From: Halorubrum sp. F4
Lineage (GTDB): Archaea > Halobacteriota > Halobacteria > Halobacteriales > Haloferacaceae
Reading direction: 5' to 3'
NCBI RefSeq assembly: GCF_027257195.1
Contig: NZ_JAPDFS010000002.1
Span: 464,701-528,700 of the forward strand
Length of the DNA: 64,000 nucleotides
Shown: piece by piece, positions 17,062-26,093 of the stretch
How the letters are laid out: each line of letters begins with the position of its first letter
Numbering within the stretch: the first letter of the stretch is position 1
Notes under the pieces: model-generated
The model's database searches: none
What the model was told of the DNA's origin: nothing
What the model saw: the letters and a program-made list of their open reading frames with translations, nothing else
Program-made: the position numbers and the translations under genes

Positions 17062-18129
17062 TCACTGGAGTCGGTAGCGGAGGATCGCGGCGATCCCGCC
17101 GAGGTTCGAGAGCTGTTCGCCGGGGGCGAAGTCGGCCGAGAAGACGACCACGTCCCCGCCCTGCCGCTCGACCGACTCGATGGTCTCGTTGACGTCGATC
17201 TCCCAGTCGCCGTCGCCCTGTCGCTCCGTGCGGAGGCGCTCGTCGACGACGAGCAGCGTCTCGATCGCGCCGAACTCGGCCGCCTCGGCGACGTCCTCGG
17301 GCCCGTACGTCGCCTTCGCGCCCTGCGCGATGTTCTCGGTGAGCTCGTCGATGAGGCTCGCCTCTTTCGCGATGCGCGTCTCCTTCTGCACCTCGTCGAC
17401 CGCGCCGCGTTTGAGCACCTCGTGGACGCCGCGGTCCCCCGCGGCGGAGGTGTCGACCGTGGTGATCCGGTCGTCGAGGTCGCGGTACTCCTCGGCGATG
17501 TGGTCCCGGGCGTCCCGTTTGGTGAATCCCGGCCCCGCGAGGATCACCGCGTCGGCGTCCAGGTGGGAGAGCGCGTCGCCGAGCTCGGCGAACAGCTCCG
17601 CTCTCGGCCGGGAGTACTCTCCCTTCCCTGTCGGCTTGGTGAAGGAGGCGTACTCCTCGGTGCCGTACTGCTGGACCGTGTGGACGTACGCCGCCCCTTC
17701 CTCGACGGTCGCGATGGCGACGTCGGGGTTCTCCGCGGCCTCCGTCGCCTCCTCCAACCGCTCGGTCTGGTCGGGCTTGAAGTGCTTCTCGACCGTGATC
17801 TCGTCGTGCTCCTCGACGTTGATCGTGTGGTGAGCGTTGAGCTGGTCCTCCCGGGAGCACGCGACGATGACGCCCGAGACGCGGAGCCGATTGGCGAAGC
17901 GCGCGAACTCGACGTCCTCGACCTCCAGGGTCACCCAGACGTGCTCGCGCTGTCCGCCCGTGTCCCGCATCTGGTCGTCGTTCCGCTGGATCCGGCGGGT
18001 GGTGTCGCCCTCGACGCGGTCGCCGGGTTCGAGGACGTGTGCCAGATGCCAGAGGTCGTCGACGTTCTCGGGGACGAGCGTGAGCCGCTCCCGGCCCTCC
18101 TCGCCGTAGCCCCGCTCGGAGATGCGCAT
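17062..18129 (-). CDS. pelA: mRNA surveillance protein Pelota
   Basis: 355 residues, the archaeal Pelota/Dom34 length. The N-terminal Sm-like domain starts with [29 protein letters not shown] (first part), followed by the eRF1-like middle domain ([14 protein letters not shown]) and the C-terminal eRF1_3-like domain ending in [11 protein letters not shown]. It lacks the GGQ motif and so rescues stalled ribosomes with aRF1-like partner aABCE1 and the GTPase aEF1A rather than hydrolysing peptidyl-tRNA. A membrane protein gene follows 30 nt after its stop. Confidence 0.95.
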   Translation of the reverse strand: MRISERGYGEEGRERLTLVPENVDDLWHLAHVLEPGDRVEGDTTRRIQRNDDQMRDTGGQREHVWVTLEVEDVEFARFANRLRVSGVIVACSREDQLNAHHTINVEEHDEITVEKHFKPDQTERLEEATEAAENPDVAIATVEEGAAYVHTVQQYGTEEYASFTKPTGKGEYSRPRAELFAELGDALSHLDADAVILAGPGFTKRDARDHIAEEYRDLDDRITTVDTSAAGDRGVHEVLKRGAVDEVQKETRIAKEASLIDELTENIAQGAKATYGPEDVAEAAEFGAIETLLVVDERLRTERQGDGDWEIDVNETIESVERQGGDVVVFSADFAPGEQLSNLGGIAAILRYRLQ

Positions 18130-18234
18130 ATCGGGCGTTCGATCGGGACGGTATCAACTCTTGGCTTCCGTCCTCGACGGTCGCGGGCGAGAGCGACGAC
18201 GAATCGCCGGCCACGGCTCCACGACGCCGGCCGC

Positions 18235-19410
18235 TCACGGCCCCCAGTCGAACTCGTCGGCCGTGCCCGCATCCGGACGATCGTCATCGCCGTCGTCATC
18301 GAGTTCGTCGCGGTCGGCGGCGCGGTCGTCGACGTGGTCGGCGGCGCGATCGCCGCCGTCGTCGGAATCCCCGCCGGCCCCCTCGACGAGGGAGTCGAGA
18401 TCGACGGTCCCGACTTCCTCCGGAACCGGATCCACGGTTCCGCCGGGCACGGATCGCCCGGTCTGGACCGCCGGATCGATCTCCGAATCGACGGGACCCG
18501 GTCCCGGAGACGATTCGACGGCGGAGACACTCGATCCGTGTGAAGTCCCCGACTCGGCGTCGGCGACGTGCTCGTCAGCGACGGAGGCGACCGATCCGGC
18601 GTGCTCGACCGCGTGGCTCGCCCCGAGGCCGTACAGCGTGTGAACGACGACGCGGACCACGAAGACGCCGGCGACTCCGACGAGGAGCGGGACGAACGGC
18701 CCCGCGAGGACGTATCCCGTGAGCAACGCGATCATGGCCAGCGACCACGCGACCGCGTACTCGCCCGAGAGCGCGATGCGGCCGACCGTTGCTGGACGGA
18801 GCCCGTCGCGGAGCCGGCCTCCCGCGGCGAGGGCGGCGAGCGCCGCCGGCCTGACGTACGCGAACGCGACGAGGTACGCGAGCGAGACGACGACGAGGAA
18901 CGCGCCGACGATCCCGTAGGCGGGCGTGGCGGGCGGCACGGCCGCGTCGACGCCCGGGAGGCCCTCCGGATCGGTCCCCGCGACCGATTCCGCGAGCGGT
19001 GTCGGATCCACCCTCCCGAGCTCGATGAACGCGCCGGCGACCGCGATCGCGGCCAGTCCGACGACGAGCGGGAGGAGGTACGCCGCAGTGAGCAGCGCGG
19101 ACGCGAGGCCGTCGCGGTAGAGCCGTCCCCAGCGAACGAAGGGCGGCGCTTCCGGGGAGGCGTCCGTCACGTACGCGGAGCCGTCGCCCGTCTCGATCCC
19201 GACGGCGATCACCCGCAGAAGGTAGCCGCGGGCGACGAGCGCCGGCGCGAACGCGAGCGGCGCGGTCACGACGAGCAGGGGCACGGTGAGCGTTCCGAAC
19301 AGCCAGAGCGGCGTAACGATCCACGAGAGGAGCGTCAGGACCGTCCCGATGATCAGCGTCCCGGCCGCGTCCTCGGAGCGAAGCGGCGTCGCCAGCGCGG
19401 CCCGGAGCAT
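18235..19410 (-). CDS. DUF4013 family multi-pass membrane protein
   Basis: 391 residues. About six hydrophobic segments fill residues 15-275, with motifs typical of DUF4013 such as GTVLTLLSWIVTPLWL and LARGYLLRV-like (VARGYLLRVI). Residues 276-391 form an acidic, Ser/Gly/Asp-rich cytoplasmic or surface tail. The function of the family is unknown. A TATA-like GAATTTATACGC on the minus strand (about 19430-19443) precedes the ATG. Its upstream region (19411-19732) holds that promoter and the promoter of the next plus-strand gene; I see no gene in it. Confidence 0.8.
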   Translation of the reverse strand: MLRAALATPLRSEDAAGTLIIGTVLTLLSWIVTPLWLFGTLTVPLLVVTAPLAFAPALVARGYLLRVIAVGIETGDGSAYVTDASPEAPPFVRWGRLYRDGLASALLTAAYLLPLVVGLAAIAVAGAFIELGRVDPTPLAESVAGTDPEGLPGVDAAVPPATPAYGIVGAFLVVVSLAYLVAFAYVRPAALAALAAGGRLRDGLRPATVGRIALSGEYAVAWSLAMIALLTGYVLAGPFVPLLVGVAGVFVVRVVVHTLYGLGASHAVEHAGSVASVADEHVADAESGTSHGSSVSAVESSPGPGPVDSEIDPAVQTGRSVPGGTVDPVPEEVGTVDLDSLVEGAGGDSDDGGDRAADHVDDRAADRDELDDDGDDDRPDAGTADEFDWGP

Positions 19411-19732
19411 ATCACATGCTCCGTGGGAACGCGTATAAATTCTGGCGGGGGAAGCTAACTCACTCCGGGACGACGGGACGGTCGTCGGGTATCCCGAAGA
19501 GGGGATCGGAGTCTGTAAGCCAGATAACTGAAAGATCGTTCACCGAGCGTTTATGACTCGGGATGGAGTACCAATTCCTGGCCGCGCGGGACAATCGTGT
19601 GCCTCTGACAGACTCGATGTCGGCCGTCGGACTCGACGGCCCCCGTCAGCGGCTTTCCGCTCGGACTCCCGGGACATCGATCCCGAAGCGACGCGCCGGT
19701 ACCGATTTATCCCACCCCGCCGACCGTCCGGT

Positions 19733-20164
19733 ATGAGCGACGACGAACCGACGAGCGGGGTCGAACCGACGCTCCGGAGCTACGGCGTAAGCGTCGAGTC
19801 GATCGACGCCGGCGACCCGCTCGAGGTGACGTACATGACTGCGTTTCCCGGCCGCGAGGTCCATCGCCGCGAGATCGGACGGGCGCTCAACGCCCTCATC
19901 GACCGCGCGGAAGCGGACGCGTGGGAGCCGGTGCGCGTCGAGGCGACCGTGATACGAGCGCCGGGCGACCCGCTCGGGACGTGGGCGGCCGAGCCGGCGT
20001 GGTTCGAGGGGCTCCTCGCGGACGAACTGACCGAGACCGAGTTCTCGACGCGCGTTCTGGGGACGCTCACGCACGTCGAGGGCGACGGGTCCGACGGCGA
20101 CGCCGAATCCGACGAGTCCGACGGCGACGAGGACGAAAGGACGTCGGAGGATCCGACGCCGTGA
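19733..20164 (+). CDS. Conserved haloarchaeal protein of unknown function
   Basis: 143 residues. The core (about 5-110) looks like a small alpha/beta domain with LEVTYMTAFPGREVHRREIG and VRVEATVIRAPGDPLGTW; the last 30 residues are an acidic tail of Asp/Glu/Ser. No family function is recognised. The ATG at 19733 has GATTTAT about 30 nt upstream, which supports this start over a longer reading that begins at 19553. Its TGA overlaps the GTG start of the hydrolase gene (GTGA), so the two are translationally coupled. Confidence 0.7.
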   Translation: MSDDEPTSGVEPTLRSYGVSVESIDAGDPLEVTYMTAFPGREVHRREIGRALNALIDRAEADAWEPVRVEATVIRAPGDPLGTWAAEPAWFEGLLADELTETEFSTRVLGTLTHVEGDGSDGDAESDESDGDEDERTSEDPTP

Positions 20165-21099
20165 CTCGACGCAATCCGGTGAACCGCGCCCAGCGGCTGC
20201 TCGCCCGGCCGCCGCGCGAGCGATTCTCGACTCGTGACCTCGCGTTCGACGTCGACGGGGAGACCTGTCGGGGGACGCTCTACCTTCCGGCCGGTGACGA
20301 CGGCGATCCGCCGGTCGTCGTCATGGCTCCCGGCCTCGGAGCCGAACGCGGGTTCGGGTATCCGGCGATCGCCGAGCGGTTCGCCGACGCCGGCTACGCC
20401 GCGTTCTGTTTCGATTATCGCGGGTTCGGCGACTCCGACGGCGACTCCCGGCTGGTCCATCCCGGTCGCCAGCGCGACGACTACGCGGGCGCGATCGACC
20501 GTCTCTCCCGCGTGAACGCGGTCGGCCGCGACCGGATTCTCTGGGGCGCGTCGCTGTCGGCGGGACACGTCCTGACGCTGGCCGCCGACCGCCGGGACGT
20601 CGACGCCGTCGTCGCGGTGACGCCCGTCCTCGACGCGCGGGCGATCGTCACCGATCGCGGCGGTCGGTACGTCGCCCGTGCGGGCCTCGCGGGCGTCCGC
20701 GACCTGCTCGGCCACCGGTTCGGTCGCGGCCGAACGGTCCCGATCGTCGGCGAGAAAGCGGAGCTCGCCGCGATCACCGAGCCGGGAACGAAGCGGGGCT
20801 ATCTGGACCTCGTCGACCGGGAGTCGTCCTGGCGGAACGAGACGCCCGCTCGGTCGCTCCTGCGGCTCGTCAACTACCGACCGGGCGAGCGGCTCGCGGA
20901 GATCCGCGCACCGACCCTGCTTCTGGCCGGCACCGACGATCCGATCGTTTCGGCCGAGGCGGTCGTCGACGCGGCCGCGGACCTTCGACGCGGGACCGTC
21001 GTCTCCATGCCCGCCGACCACTTCTCCCCGTTCGGGGCGGACTTCGAGCCGGCCGTCGGCCACCAGCTCTCGTTCCTGCGGGACGCGTTCGACGGGTAG
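20161..21099 (+). CDS. Alpha/beta hydrolase
   Basis: 312 residues starting with GTG, which overlaps the previous stop as GTGA. An early strand segment FDVDGETCRGTLYLP is followed by VVVMAPGLGAERG (oxyanion loop), FDYRGFGDSDG, and the nucleophile elbow GASLS in ILWGASLSAGH. A C-terminal Asp (LLLAGTDDPIV) and His (MPADHFSPF) complete the catalytic triad. Such proteins are esterases, acyl hydrolases or dienelactone-hydrolase-like; the substrate is unknown. Coupling to the small protein before it suggests a joint role. Confidence 0.88.
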   Translation: MTRRNPVNRAQRLLARPPRERFSTRDLAFDVDGETCRGTLYLPAGDDGDPPVVVMAPGLGAERGFGYPAIAERFADAGYAAFCFDYRGFGDSDGDSRLVHPGRQRDDYAGAIDRLSRVNAVGRDRILWGASLSAGHVLTLAADRRDVDAVVAVTPVLDARAIVTDRGGRYVARAGLAGVRDLLGHRFGRGRTVPIVGEKAELAAITEPGTKRGYLDLVDRESSWRNETPARSLLRLVNYRPGERLAEIRAPTLLLAGTDDPIVSAEAVVDAAADLRRGTVVSMPADHFSPFGADFEPAVGHQLSFLRDAFDG

Positions 21100-21227
21100 C
21101 GGGGACGAACGGGTGAAGACGAACGGGCGGAGGCGTCGGCCGCCGCACCGGGACGGATCCGATGGGCTCCCGACCGCAGCGCCGGCCGGGTACGGCATTT
21201 ATGCCGTAGACTCGCGTATCCCCGAAC

Positions 21228-21539
21228 ATGACCGTCGTCGCCCTGTTGAGCGTTGCACCGGTGATCGAGGGAAGCATGGCCGAGGAGGTCGCGGAGGCGG
21301 TGGCCGCCCTCGACGACTTCGACGTGAGCTACGAGACGAACCCGATGGGGACCGTGATCGAGGCCGACGACGTCGACACGCTGCTCGAGGCGGTCGGGGC
21401 CGCCCACCGTGCGGTCGACGGCGACCGGGTCTCCACGTTCCTGAAGATCGACGACAAACGGACCGTCGAGACCACGGCCGATCGGAAGGTCGAAGCGGTC
21501 GAGGAGCACCTCGGGCGCGAGGCGAAGCGGGACCGGTGA
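21228..21539 (+). CDS. MTH1187/YkoF-type thiamine-binding protein
   Basis: 103 residues of the DUF77/MTH1187 family (ferredoxin-like fold). VVALLSVAPVIEGSMAEEV is the typical first strand and helix, with YETNPMGTVIEADDVDTLLE in the second half. Family members bind thiamine or a related compound in the cytoplasm and are usually tetrameric. It is a single gene; ACGGCATTTATGCCG (21193-21207) lies just upstream and contains a TATA-like centre. Confidence 0.85.
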   Translation: MTVVALLSVAPVIEGSMAEEVAEAVAALDDFDVSYETNPMGTVIEADDVDTLLEAVGAAHRAVDGDRVSTFLKIDDKRTVETTADRKVEAVEEHLGREAKRDR

Positions 21540-21578
21540 CGATCACCTCGCCACCTCGGTGACGATCCGTCGACCGCC

Positions 21579-21971
21579 TCAAAGCGGCCGACGCGCGGCT
21601 CCGGCGGCGTCACCGCGACGACGGCCGTCCTCGACGAGAGCGGACCGCACGCACCAGCGGCAGTAGCGGTATCCCGACCGGTTTCGTGCGCCGCAGTGCC
21701 CGCAGACGACCGTCTCTCCGTCGCCTTCGAGCGGCGGCGGGTCGTCGGTCCGGGCGTTCCCGTCCCGCGGGGCGTCGGCGTCGGTCGACGCGTCCGGGCC
21801 CTGCCGCTTGGCGAGTAACGCGTCGAATCCGGTGTGATCCCCGTCCGCCGACGTCCTCGCCGAGCCGGTCGCGTCACCGGGACCGCGGTTCCGACGGGCG
21901 AGCCCCCACGCGACCGCCAGGTTGATCAGGAGCATCCCCGCCAGCAGCGCGGCGAGCAGTGCCACCGACAT
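21579..21971 (-). CDS. Small membrane-anchored zinc-ribbon protein
   Basis: 130 residues. One N-terminal hydrophobic helix (about 3-22) is followed by a long polar linker and a C-terminal zinc ribbon CGHCGARNRSGYRYCRWC (two CxxC pairs). This is the DUF7577-like arrangement. Function is unknown; zinc-ribbon tails often mediate protein contacts. The ATG at 21971 is used because the upstream in-frame extension runs into the promoter of ridA-like gene on the other strand. Confidence 0.7.
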   Translation of the reverse strand: MSVALLAALLAGMLLINLAVAWGLARRNRGPGDATGSARTSADGDHTGFDALLAKRQGPDASTDADAPRDGNARTDDPPPLEGDGETVVCGHCGARNRSGYRYCRWCVRSALVEDGRRRGDAAGAARRPL

Positions 21972-22104
21972 ATGTGTAACGTTAGCACTCGACGCTATTA
22001 TGTCCGACGGTCGGGTGGTCGGTCCTCGGTCGAAGGAGTCGGACCCCGGTCGGATCGGCCGCGTCCCCGACACACTTAGTGGTCCGCATAGAAGGGGCCG
22101 ACGC

Positions 22105-22485
22105 ATGACGGACATCGTCCACACGAACGCGGCCCCGGAGGCGGTCGGCGCGTACAGCCAGGCGACGACGAACGGCGACCTCGTGTTCACCGCCGGCCAG
22201 ATCCCGTTGACACCGGAGGGGGAACTCCTCGACGACGCCCCGATCGCGGAGCAGACGGAACGGGCGCTCGACAACCTGCTCGCGGTCCTCGCGGAGGCCG
22301 GCGCGGAACCGGAGGACGTGCTCAAGACGACCGTCTTCCTCGCCGACATCGACGACTTCGAGGAGATGAACGAGGTGTACGCCGGCTACTTCGAGGAGTC
22401 ACCTCCGGCGCGGTCGGCGGTGCAGGCCGGCGCGCTCCCGAAGGGCATCGGCGTGGAGATAGAGGCGGTCGCGAGCGTGGAGTGA
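22105..22485 (+). CDS. RidA family reactive-intermediate deaminase
   Basis: 126 residues. AYSQATTNGDLVFTAGQIPL is the YjgF/YER057c/UK114 signature, and ARSAVQAGALPKGIGVEIEA holds the conserved Arg and Pro-Lys-Gly of the RidA active site. RidA hydrolyses the 2-aminoacrylate/imine products of PLP enzymes, protecting them in the cytoplasm. CACACTTAGTGG about 30 nt upstream is a TATA-type element. A small membrane protein gene starts 1 nt after its stop. Confidence 0.93.
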   Translation: MTDIVHTNAAPEAVGAYSQATTNGDLVFTAGQIPLTPEGELLDDAPIAEQTERALDNLLAVLAEAGAEPEDVLKTTVFLADIDDFEEMNEVYAGYFEESPPARSAVQAGALPKGIGVEIEAVASVE

Positions 22486-22486
22486 G

Positions 22487-22801
22487 ATGAGGGAGGGCGA
22501 CGAGGACCGCGAGGGCGACGCGGTTCCCGCTTCCGGGACCGACTCCGCCGCTTCCGAGACGGCCGCCACCGGCGTCCCCGCCACGCGGCGGAACCGGCTG
22601 CGCTCCGCGGGGTTGTGGGGGGCGATCGGCGGGTTCGCGTTCCTCGTCGCCGCGCAGGGATACCTCCTCACCGGCGGGTCGTTCCCCTTCGGGTACGCGT
22701 GGCTGTTCGGACTGGCCGCGGTCGTCGTCGCCGCCGCCGGCACGCTGGCGTACCTCACGGAACACCGGATCGCTCGACGGGGGGCGAAAAGAAGGACTTA
22801 A
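22487..22801 (+). CDS. Small two-helix membrane protein
   Basis: 104 residues. An acidic N-terminal 30 residues is followed by two hydrophobic helices (about 42-60 and 68-90) and a basic C-terminal tail (RIARRGAKRRT). No function is recognised. It starts one nucleotide after the RidA stop and is co-transcribed with it; the ATG lies in TGAGATGAG with no clear Shine-Dalgarno sequence. Confidence 0.7.
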   Translation: MREGDEDREGDAVPASGTDSAASETAATGVPATRRNRLRSAGLWGAIGGFAFLVAAQGYLLTGGSFPFGYAWLFGLAAVVVAAAGTLAYLTEHRIARRGAKRRT

Positions 22802-22828
22802 CAGTCCCACCGATTTAGTCTCGAACGA

Positions 22829-22910
22829 GCCAGGATGGCCGAGTGGTAAGGCGCACGCCTGGAAAGCGTGTTCCCTTCCGGGATCGGGGGTTCAAATCCC
22901 TCTCCTGGCG
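22829..22910 (+). tRNA. tRNA-Ser(GGA)
   Basis: 82 nt. The acceptor stem pairs GCCAGGA (22829-22835) with TCCTGGC (22903-22909), discriminator G. The anticodon stem CACGC/GCGTG flanks the loop CTGGAAA, so the anticodon is GGA (22861-22863), reading UCC/UCU Ser. A long variable arm (about 22871-22885) makes it a class II tRNA, and the T arm has GGTTCAAATCC. No intron is seen and CCA is not encoded. Its 3' end is repeated about 180 bp downstream. Confidence 0.95.
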
Positions 22911-23091
22911 TCTTTCGCCGTCGAAACAACGAACGAGGAGCGAAGCGACGAGTGAGTTCTGCGACAGCAAAGCGCCGGAGGATTTGAACCCTACCGGTCG
23001 CGCACAGCGAGCGCCTCGGCAAGCGAGCGGCGAAGCCGAGAGCAGTGAGCGAGCACGTCCGGTTCCGGTTCAAACCCCTCTCCTGGCGTTT
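22889..23091. repeat. Duplicated tRNA-Ser 3' end, att-like direct repeat pair
   Basis: The 25 bases at the tRNA 3' end (22889-22913, starting GGTTCAAATCCC) recur at 23067-23091 (GGTTCAAACCCC...TCCTGGCG) with 23 of 25 identical, in the same orientation, 178 bp apart. This is the footprint left when an integrative element uses a tRNA 3' end as its attachment site. The 153 bp between the copies contain no gene; frames there are Arg/Ser/Ala-rich and read through the tRNA, so none is accepted. Confidence 0.6.
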
Positions 23092-23181
23092 CTGGACGTC
23101 TCGAACGCCGAGCGACGCGCGTGGCGTTTCGAAACCCCGACATAACCTTAATGTGTGTGGGAAGTATTGTCACGGGTGACG

Positions 23182-23340
23182 ATGCCAGACACGAAATCGG
23201 GTCGCGAACGGAAGGGGAGAGGAAAGCGTCAGCAGCTCGAGGACCACCTCGCCCGACGGGAGCTCGAGGCCGACGACGAACCGCCGGAGCCGACGTCGGA
23301 CGTGACGGACACGGAGTACCTCGTCGATCTGGACGAATAG
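23182..23340 (+). CDS. 52-residue charged protein
   Basis: A short, hydrophilic protein with a basic N-terminus (GRERKGRGKRQQ), a helix (LEDHLARRELE) and an acidic end (TDTEYLVDLDE). It is preceded by ACCTTAATGTG (about 23148), a plausible TATA element, so I accept it as a gene. The function is unknown; its shape resembles small haloarchaeal proteins found beside tRNA loci. Confidence 0.5.
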   Translation: MPDTKSGRERKGRGKRQQLEDHLARRELEADDEPPEPTSDVTDTEYLVDLDE

Positions 23341-23387
23341 ACGGCCGAGTAGCCGCCCCGCCGATCCGATCGGACGGTCCTCGTTTT

Positions 23388-25916
23388 TCACTCCTCACGG
23401 AGTCGTGCCGCAACGCCTCGAATTTCCTCCGGATCGTCCACGATGGCCCGAAAGAGACTATTCGCGATCGCCGCCCGCTCGCGGTACCACGTCGCCGTCG
23501 GCGGCTCGACGACCGCGTTCTCGGCCATGAACCGGATCGCCGGTGCGTACGGTTCGTACGGTGACGACTCGAGAGCGTCCACCGAGAAGGGGTCCCCGTT
23601 CATCGTGGGGATCTGTCCCTGGTCGACGATGAGCGACGCGACGCTCGACGAACGGAATCCCCTCGCGACCGCGAGCGCCTCGCCGAGGAGTTCCGTGTTG
23701 GGGTTGACGACGACGTACTGGCCGTACACGGTCGTCCGGGACCCCTCCAACCCCGCGGGCATCGGCATCACGCCGTGCGTCTGCGGATCGACCGGATCCG
23801 GACCGTCGATCGCTAGAGAGAGGGGGAGCAAGGCGGCGACCGCGGCCCCATCGAAGTACGTGTTCATCGTCTCTGAGTACCCGTAATCGAGTACCTCCTC
23901 GGCGGATGCCCGTTCGATCGACAGCCTCGCCCGGTTGCCGCCGAGCGCGAGGTCGTGGAGGACGTCCGCCGCCCGGAAACCAGGTGTGTCCGCGATCGTC
24001 ACCGTCGTGTCGTTCGACGGTGCCGTCTCCCTCGCCTCGTAGTACGACCCGCCGAACCCGCCCAACACGCCGGTGAACGTCGGGGGGAGCATCGATCCGC
24101 GGCCGTTCCAAACGAACCCCGCCTCTCGCCGGATATCGGCCACCATCTGCGACCACTCGGACCAGTTCGGCGGGTCGGTCATCCACGCCTCGGCGTCGCC
24201 GAACCCGGCCTCCTCGAACGGTGCTCTCCGGTAAACGGTCCCCTGTGGCATGAACGAGTACGGCAGCGCGTGAACCTCCCCGTCTCCGGGGTGGCGTGCC
24301 GGGATGTCGAGCGCGGGAAACGTCCGGTCCAACACCTCCCCGATCCGGTGGTCGCTCGCGTGCGTCGAGAGCGGCTCGGTCGCGTCCGCGGAGAAGAGAG
24401 GGCCGAGTTCCTGACCGCCGACGAGCAGCACGTCCGGCACCGGTTCGCCTCCCTCGACACGAGCGATGAATTCCCGGAGTCGCTCCTCCCCGCCGGATCC
24501 CGAACGGAGCTCCAAGTCGATCACGTCGGGGACGTCCGAGTCGGCGAACGCCGCCGGAAGCTCTTCGCCCCACTGGTAGTAGCCGACGTCCACGGTGACG
24601 GTCCCGCCCGTGATCTCGGTGGCGGCGTCCTCCTCCGACTCCGTTTCCCCGCCCTCGGACTGGGTCTCGGTCCCCGTTCCGTCGCCGGAGCCGTCGGTCG
24701 AGGTCGTCCCGCCCTGCAGGGGCTCCGCCGTGGGATCGTTCCGATCCATCGCGACGAGGCCGCCGAGCCCGACGCCGGCGAGCGTGAACGCGCCGACCCC
24801 GTACTTGAGGAACGATCGTCTGGAGCCGCCCTCGTCGGAGCCGTCGGCGTCCCCGTCGGTCGGCTCGCTGCCCGGATCGCTCGCGTCGGTCGTGGCGGCG
24901 GCCGCGGTACTCGCGTCCGCGGTACTCGCGTCCTCCTCGCCCTTCGTCGCCGATCCGGTTTCGGCGGATCGGCTCTCCGATCCAGTGGCTTCAGTCTCCG
25001 AATCGGCCGATCCGGACTCCGCATCCGACGCCTCGGGCGTCGGTACGACGGTCGCGGCGAGCGTGTCCGCCCGGCGGTCCGCCGTGTCGACGGGCGGAAC
25101 GGCGTCGAGGAGGTCACGGCCCAGCGGATACGTCGTCGCGTACCGATCCGCCGGGTCCGTCGCGGTCGCACGGCGCGTCGGCCGTATCGCCCCCTCCGGA
25201 AGGTCGTCGGCGAGGGCGTCGACGTCGATCCCCTCGCGGATCGCGGCGGCCAGCGCCCCCGGATCGTCGGCGTCGACGTCGGGAAACGGCGATCCGTTCC
25301 CGAGAACCGCGGCGGCGAGCGCGCCGATCCGGTAGACGTCGGTCCGCTTCGACGCGTGGTCGTCCTCGAGCTGTTCGGGCGCGGTGTACGGCGTCGGCGG
25401 CGGGTCCTCGACGAGCCGGCTCAGCCCCCAGTCGTCGACGACCGCGACCGGTCCCTCGTCGTCGACGCGGAAGGAGAGACAGTCGGGGTGGAGCGCGAGG
25501 TGACACGGCGTGGAGCCGTACCGCGAGTAGGTTCGGAGGACCTCACACACGTCGAAGAGCAGCTCCGCCCGAGTCCGCGGGTCACACGCCCGCGCGGCCT
25601 CGAGCGTGGCACCGGTCGCCCAGGCCTCGAGCTCGTCGGGGACGTACTCGACCGCGACCCACGGTTCCGGATCCGTTCCCCAGTCGAGCAGTCCCCGGAC
25701 GGTCCGCCGCTCGTCGACGGTTCCCCACTGGCGGGCGAGCGCGTCGAACCGGTCGTGCCGGTCCTCGGGGACGGTTCCCGTCGGCGTCCTGATCGCGATG
25801 GGATCGCCCTCCTCGTCGGTTCCGCGATACGTCGTCCACCGGGGCGTCCTCCCGACACGGTCGCCGACCGACCACGTTCCGTGTGAGCCCTCCACCGGAC
25901 CCTCGAACCCATCCAT
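23388..25916 (-). CDS. Pseudokinase-transmembrane-extracellular substrate-binding fusion
   Basis: 842 residues. Residues about 12-275 have the fold order of a PknB-type Ser/Thr kinase, but are degenerate: the VAIK Lys is Arg (R43 in AIRTP), the HRD Asp is Ala (HLALHPDC, 139-146) and the HRDxxxxN Asn is Cys. DWG (162-164), APE (179-181) and RTDVY (191-195) are kept. A disordered linker (276-365) leads to SRRSFLK (365-371) and a hydrophobic helix to about 390, a Tat-like motif placed inside the chain. After another polar linker, residues about 437-842 are an SBP_bac_1-type extracellular solute-binding domain (VDVGYYQWGEEL, HALPYSFMPQGTVYRR). Topology would be N-terminus in, C-terminus out. No permease genes adjoin it. 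A sensor that links a captured solute to cytoplasmic partners is an inference. Confidence 0.85.
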   Translation of the reverse strand: MDGFEGPVEGSHGTWSVGDRVGRTPRWTTYRGTDEEGDPIAIRTPTGTVPEDRHDRFDALARQWGTVDERRTVRGLLDWGTDPEPWVAVEYVPDELEAWATGATLEAARACDPRTRAELLFDVCEVLRTYSRYGSTPCHLALHPDCLSFRVDDEGPVAVVDDWGLSRLVEDPPPTPYTAPEQLEDDHASKRTDVYRIGALAAAVLGNGSPFPDVDADDPGALAAAIREGIDVDALADDLPEGAIRPTRRATATDPADRYATTYPLGRDLLDAVPPVDTADRRADTLAATVVPTPEASDAESGSADSETEATGSESRSAETGSATKGEEDASTADASTAAAATTDASDPGSEPTDGDADGSDEGGSRRSFLKYGVGAFTLAGVGLGGLVAMDRNDPTAEPLQGGTTSTDGSGDGTGTETQSEGGETESEEDAATEITGGTVTVDVGYYQWGEELPAAFADSDVPDVIDLELRSGSGGEERLREFIARVEGGEPVPDVLLVGGQELGPLFSADATEPLSTHASDHRIGEVLDRTFPALDIPARHPGDGEVHALPYSFMPQGTVYRRAPFEEAGFGDAEAWMTDPPNWSEWSQMVADIRREAGFVWNGRGSMLPPTFTGVLGGFGGSYYEARETAPSNDTTVTIADTPGFRAADVLHDLALGGNRARLSIERASAEEVLDYGYSETMNTYFDGAAVAALLPLSLAIDGPDPVDPQTHGVMPMPAGLEGSRTTVYGQYVVVNPNTELLGEALAVARGFRSSSVASLIVDQGQIPTMNGDPFSVDALESSPYEPYAPAIRFMAENAVVEPPTATWYRERAAIANSLFRAIVDDPEEIRGVAARLREE

Positions 25917-26023
25917 ACGCCGACGTTTTCGGTCCCCCCTAATAACGGATGGGCATCGATCTCACGGATGATACTCAAATATAAAGGCCGCCCTCATCAT
26001 CGATCTCACACGTCAAAATCCAT

Positions 26024-26045
26024 GAGAATGGTCAACATTATTCTC
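26024..26045. promoter_or_regulatory. Inverted repeat upstream of thermosome gene
   Basis: GAGAAT and ATTCTC arms are separated by 10 nt, about 85 bp before the thermosome TATA box. A protein-binding role is inferred only from symmetry. Confidence 0.3.
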
Positions 26046-26093
26046 GATCCGTGGCTCCCCAGTCCGGGAGTTTTGTCGATCGGCGTCCCGTCT

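Noticed and set aside
19411..19732. Gene in the 322-nt gap before the small conserved protein
   Set aside because: The plus-strand frame from 19553 is Arg/Pro-rich and lacks a good promoter; the downstream ATG at 19733 has a TATA-type element.
22798..23145. Open frames running through the tRNA-Ser gene on both strands
   Set aside because: They overlap the tRNA and consist of Arg/Ser/Ala-rich sequence; no promoter or motif.
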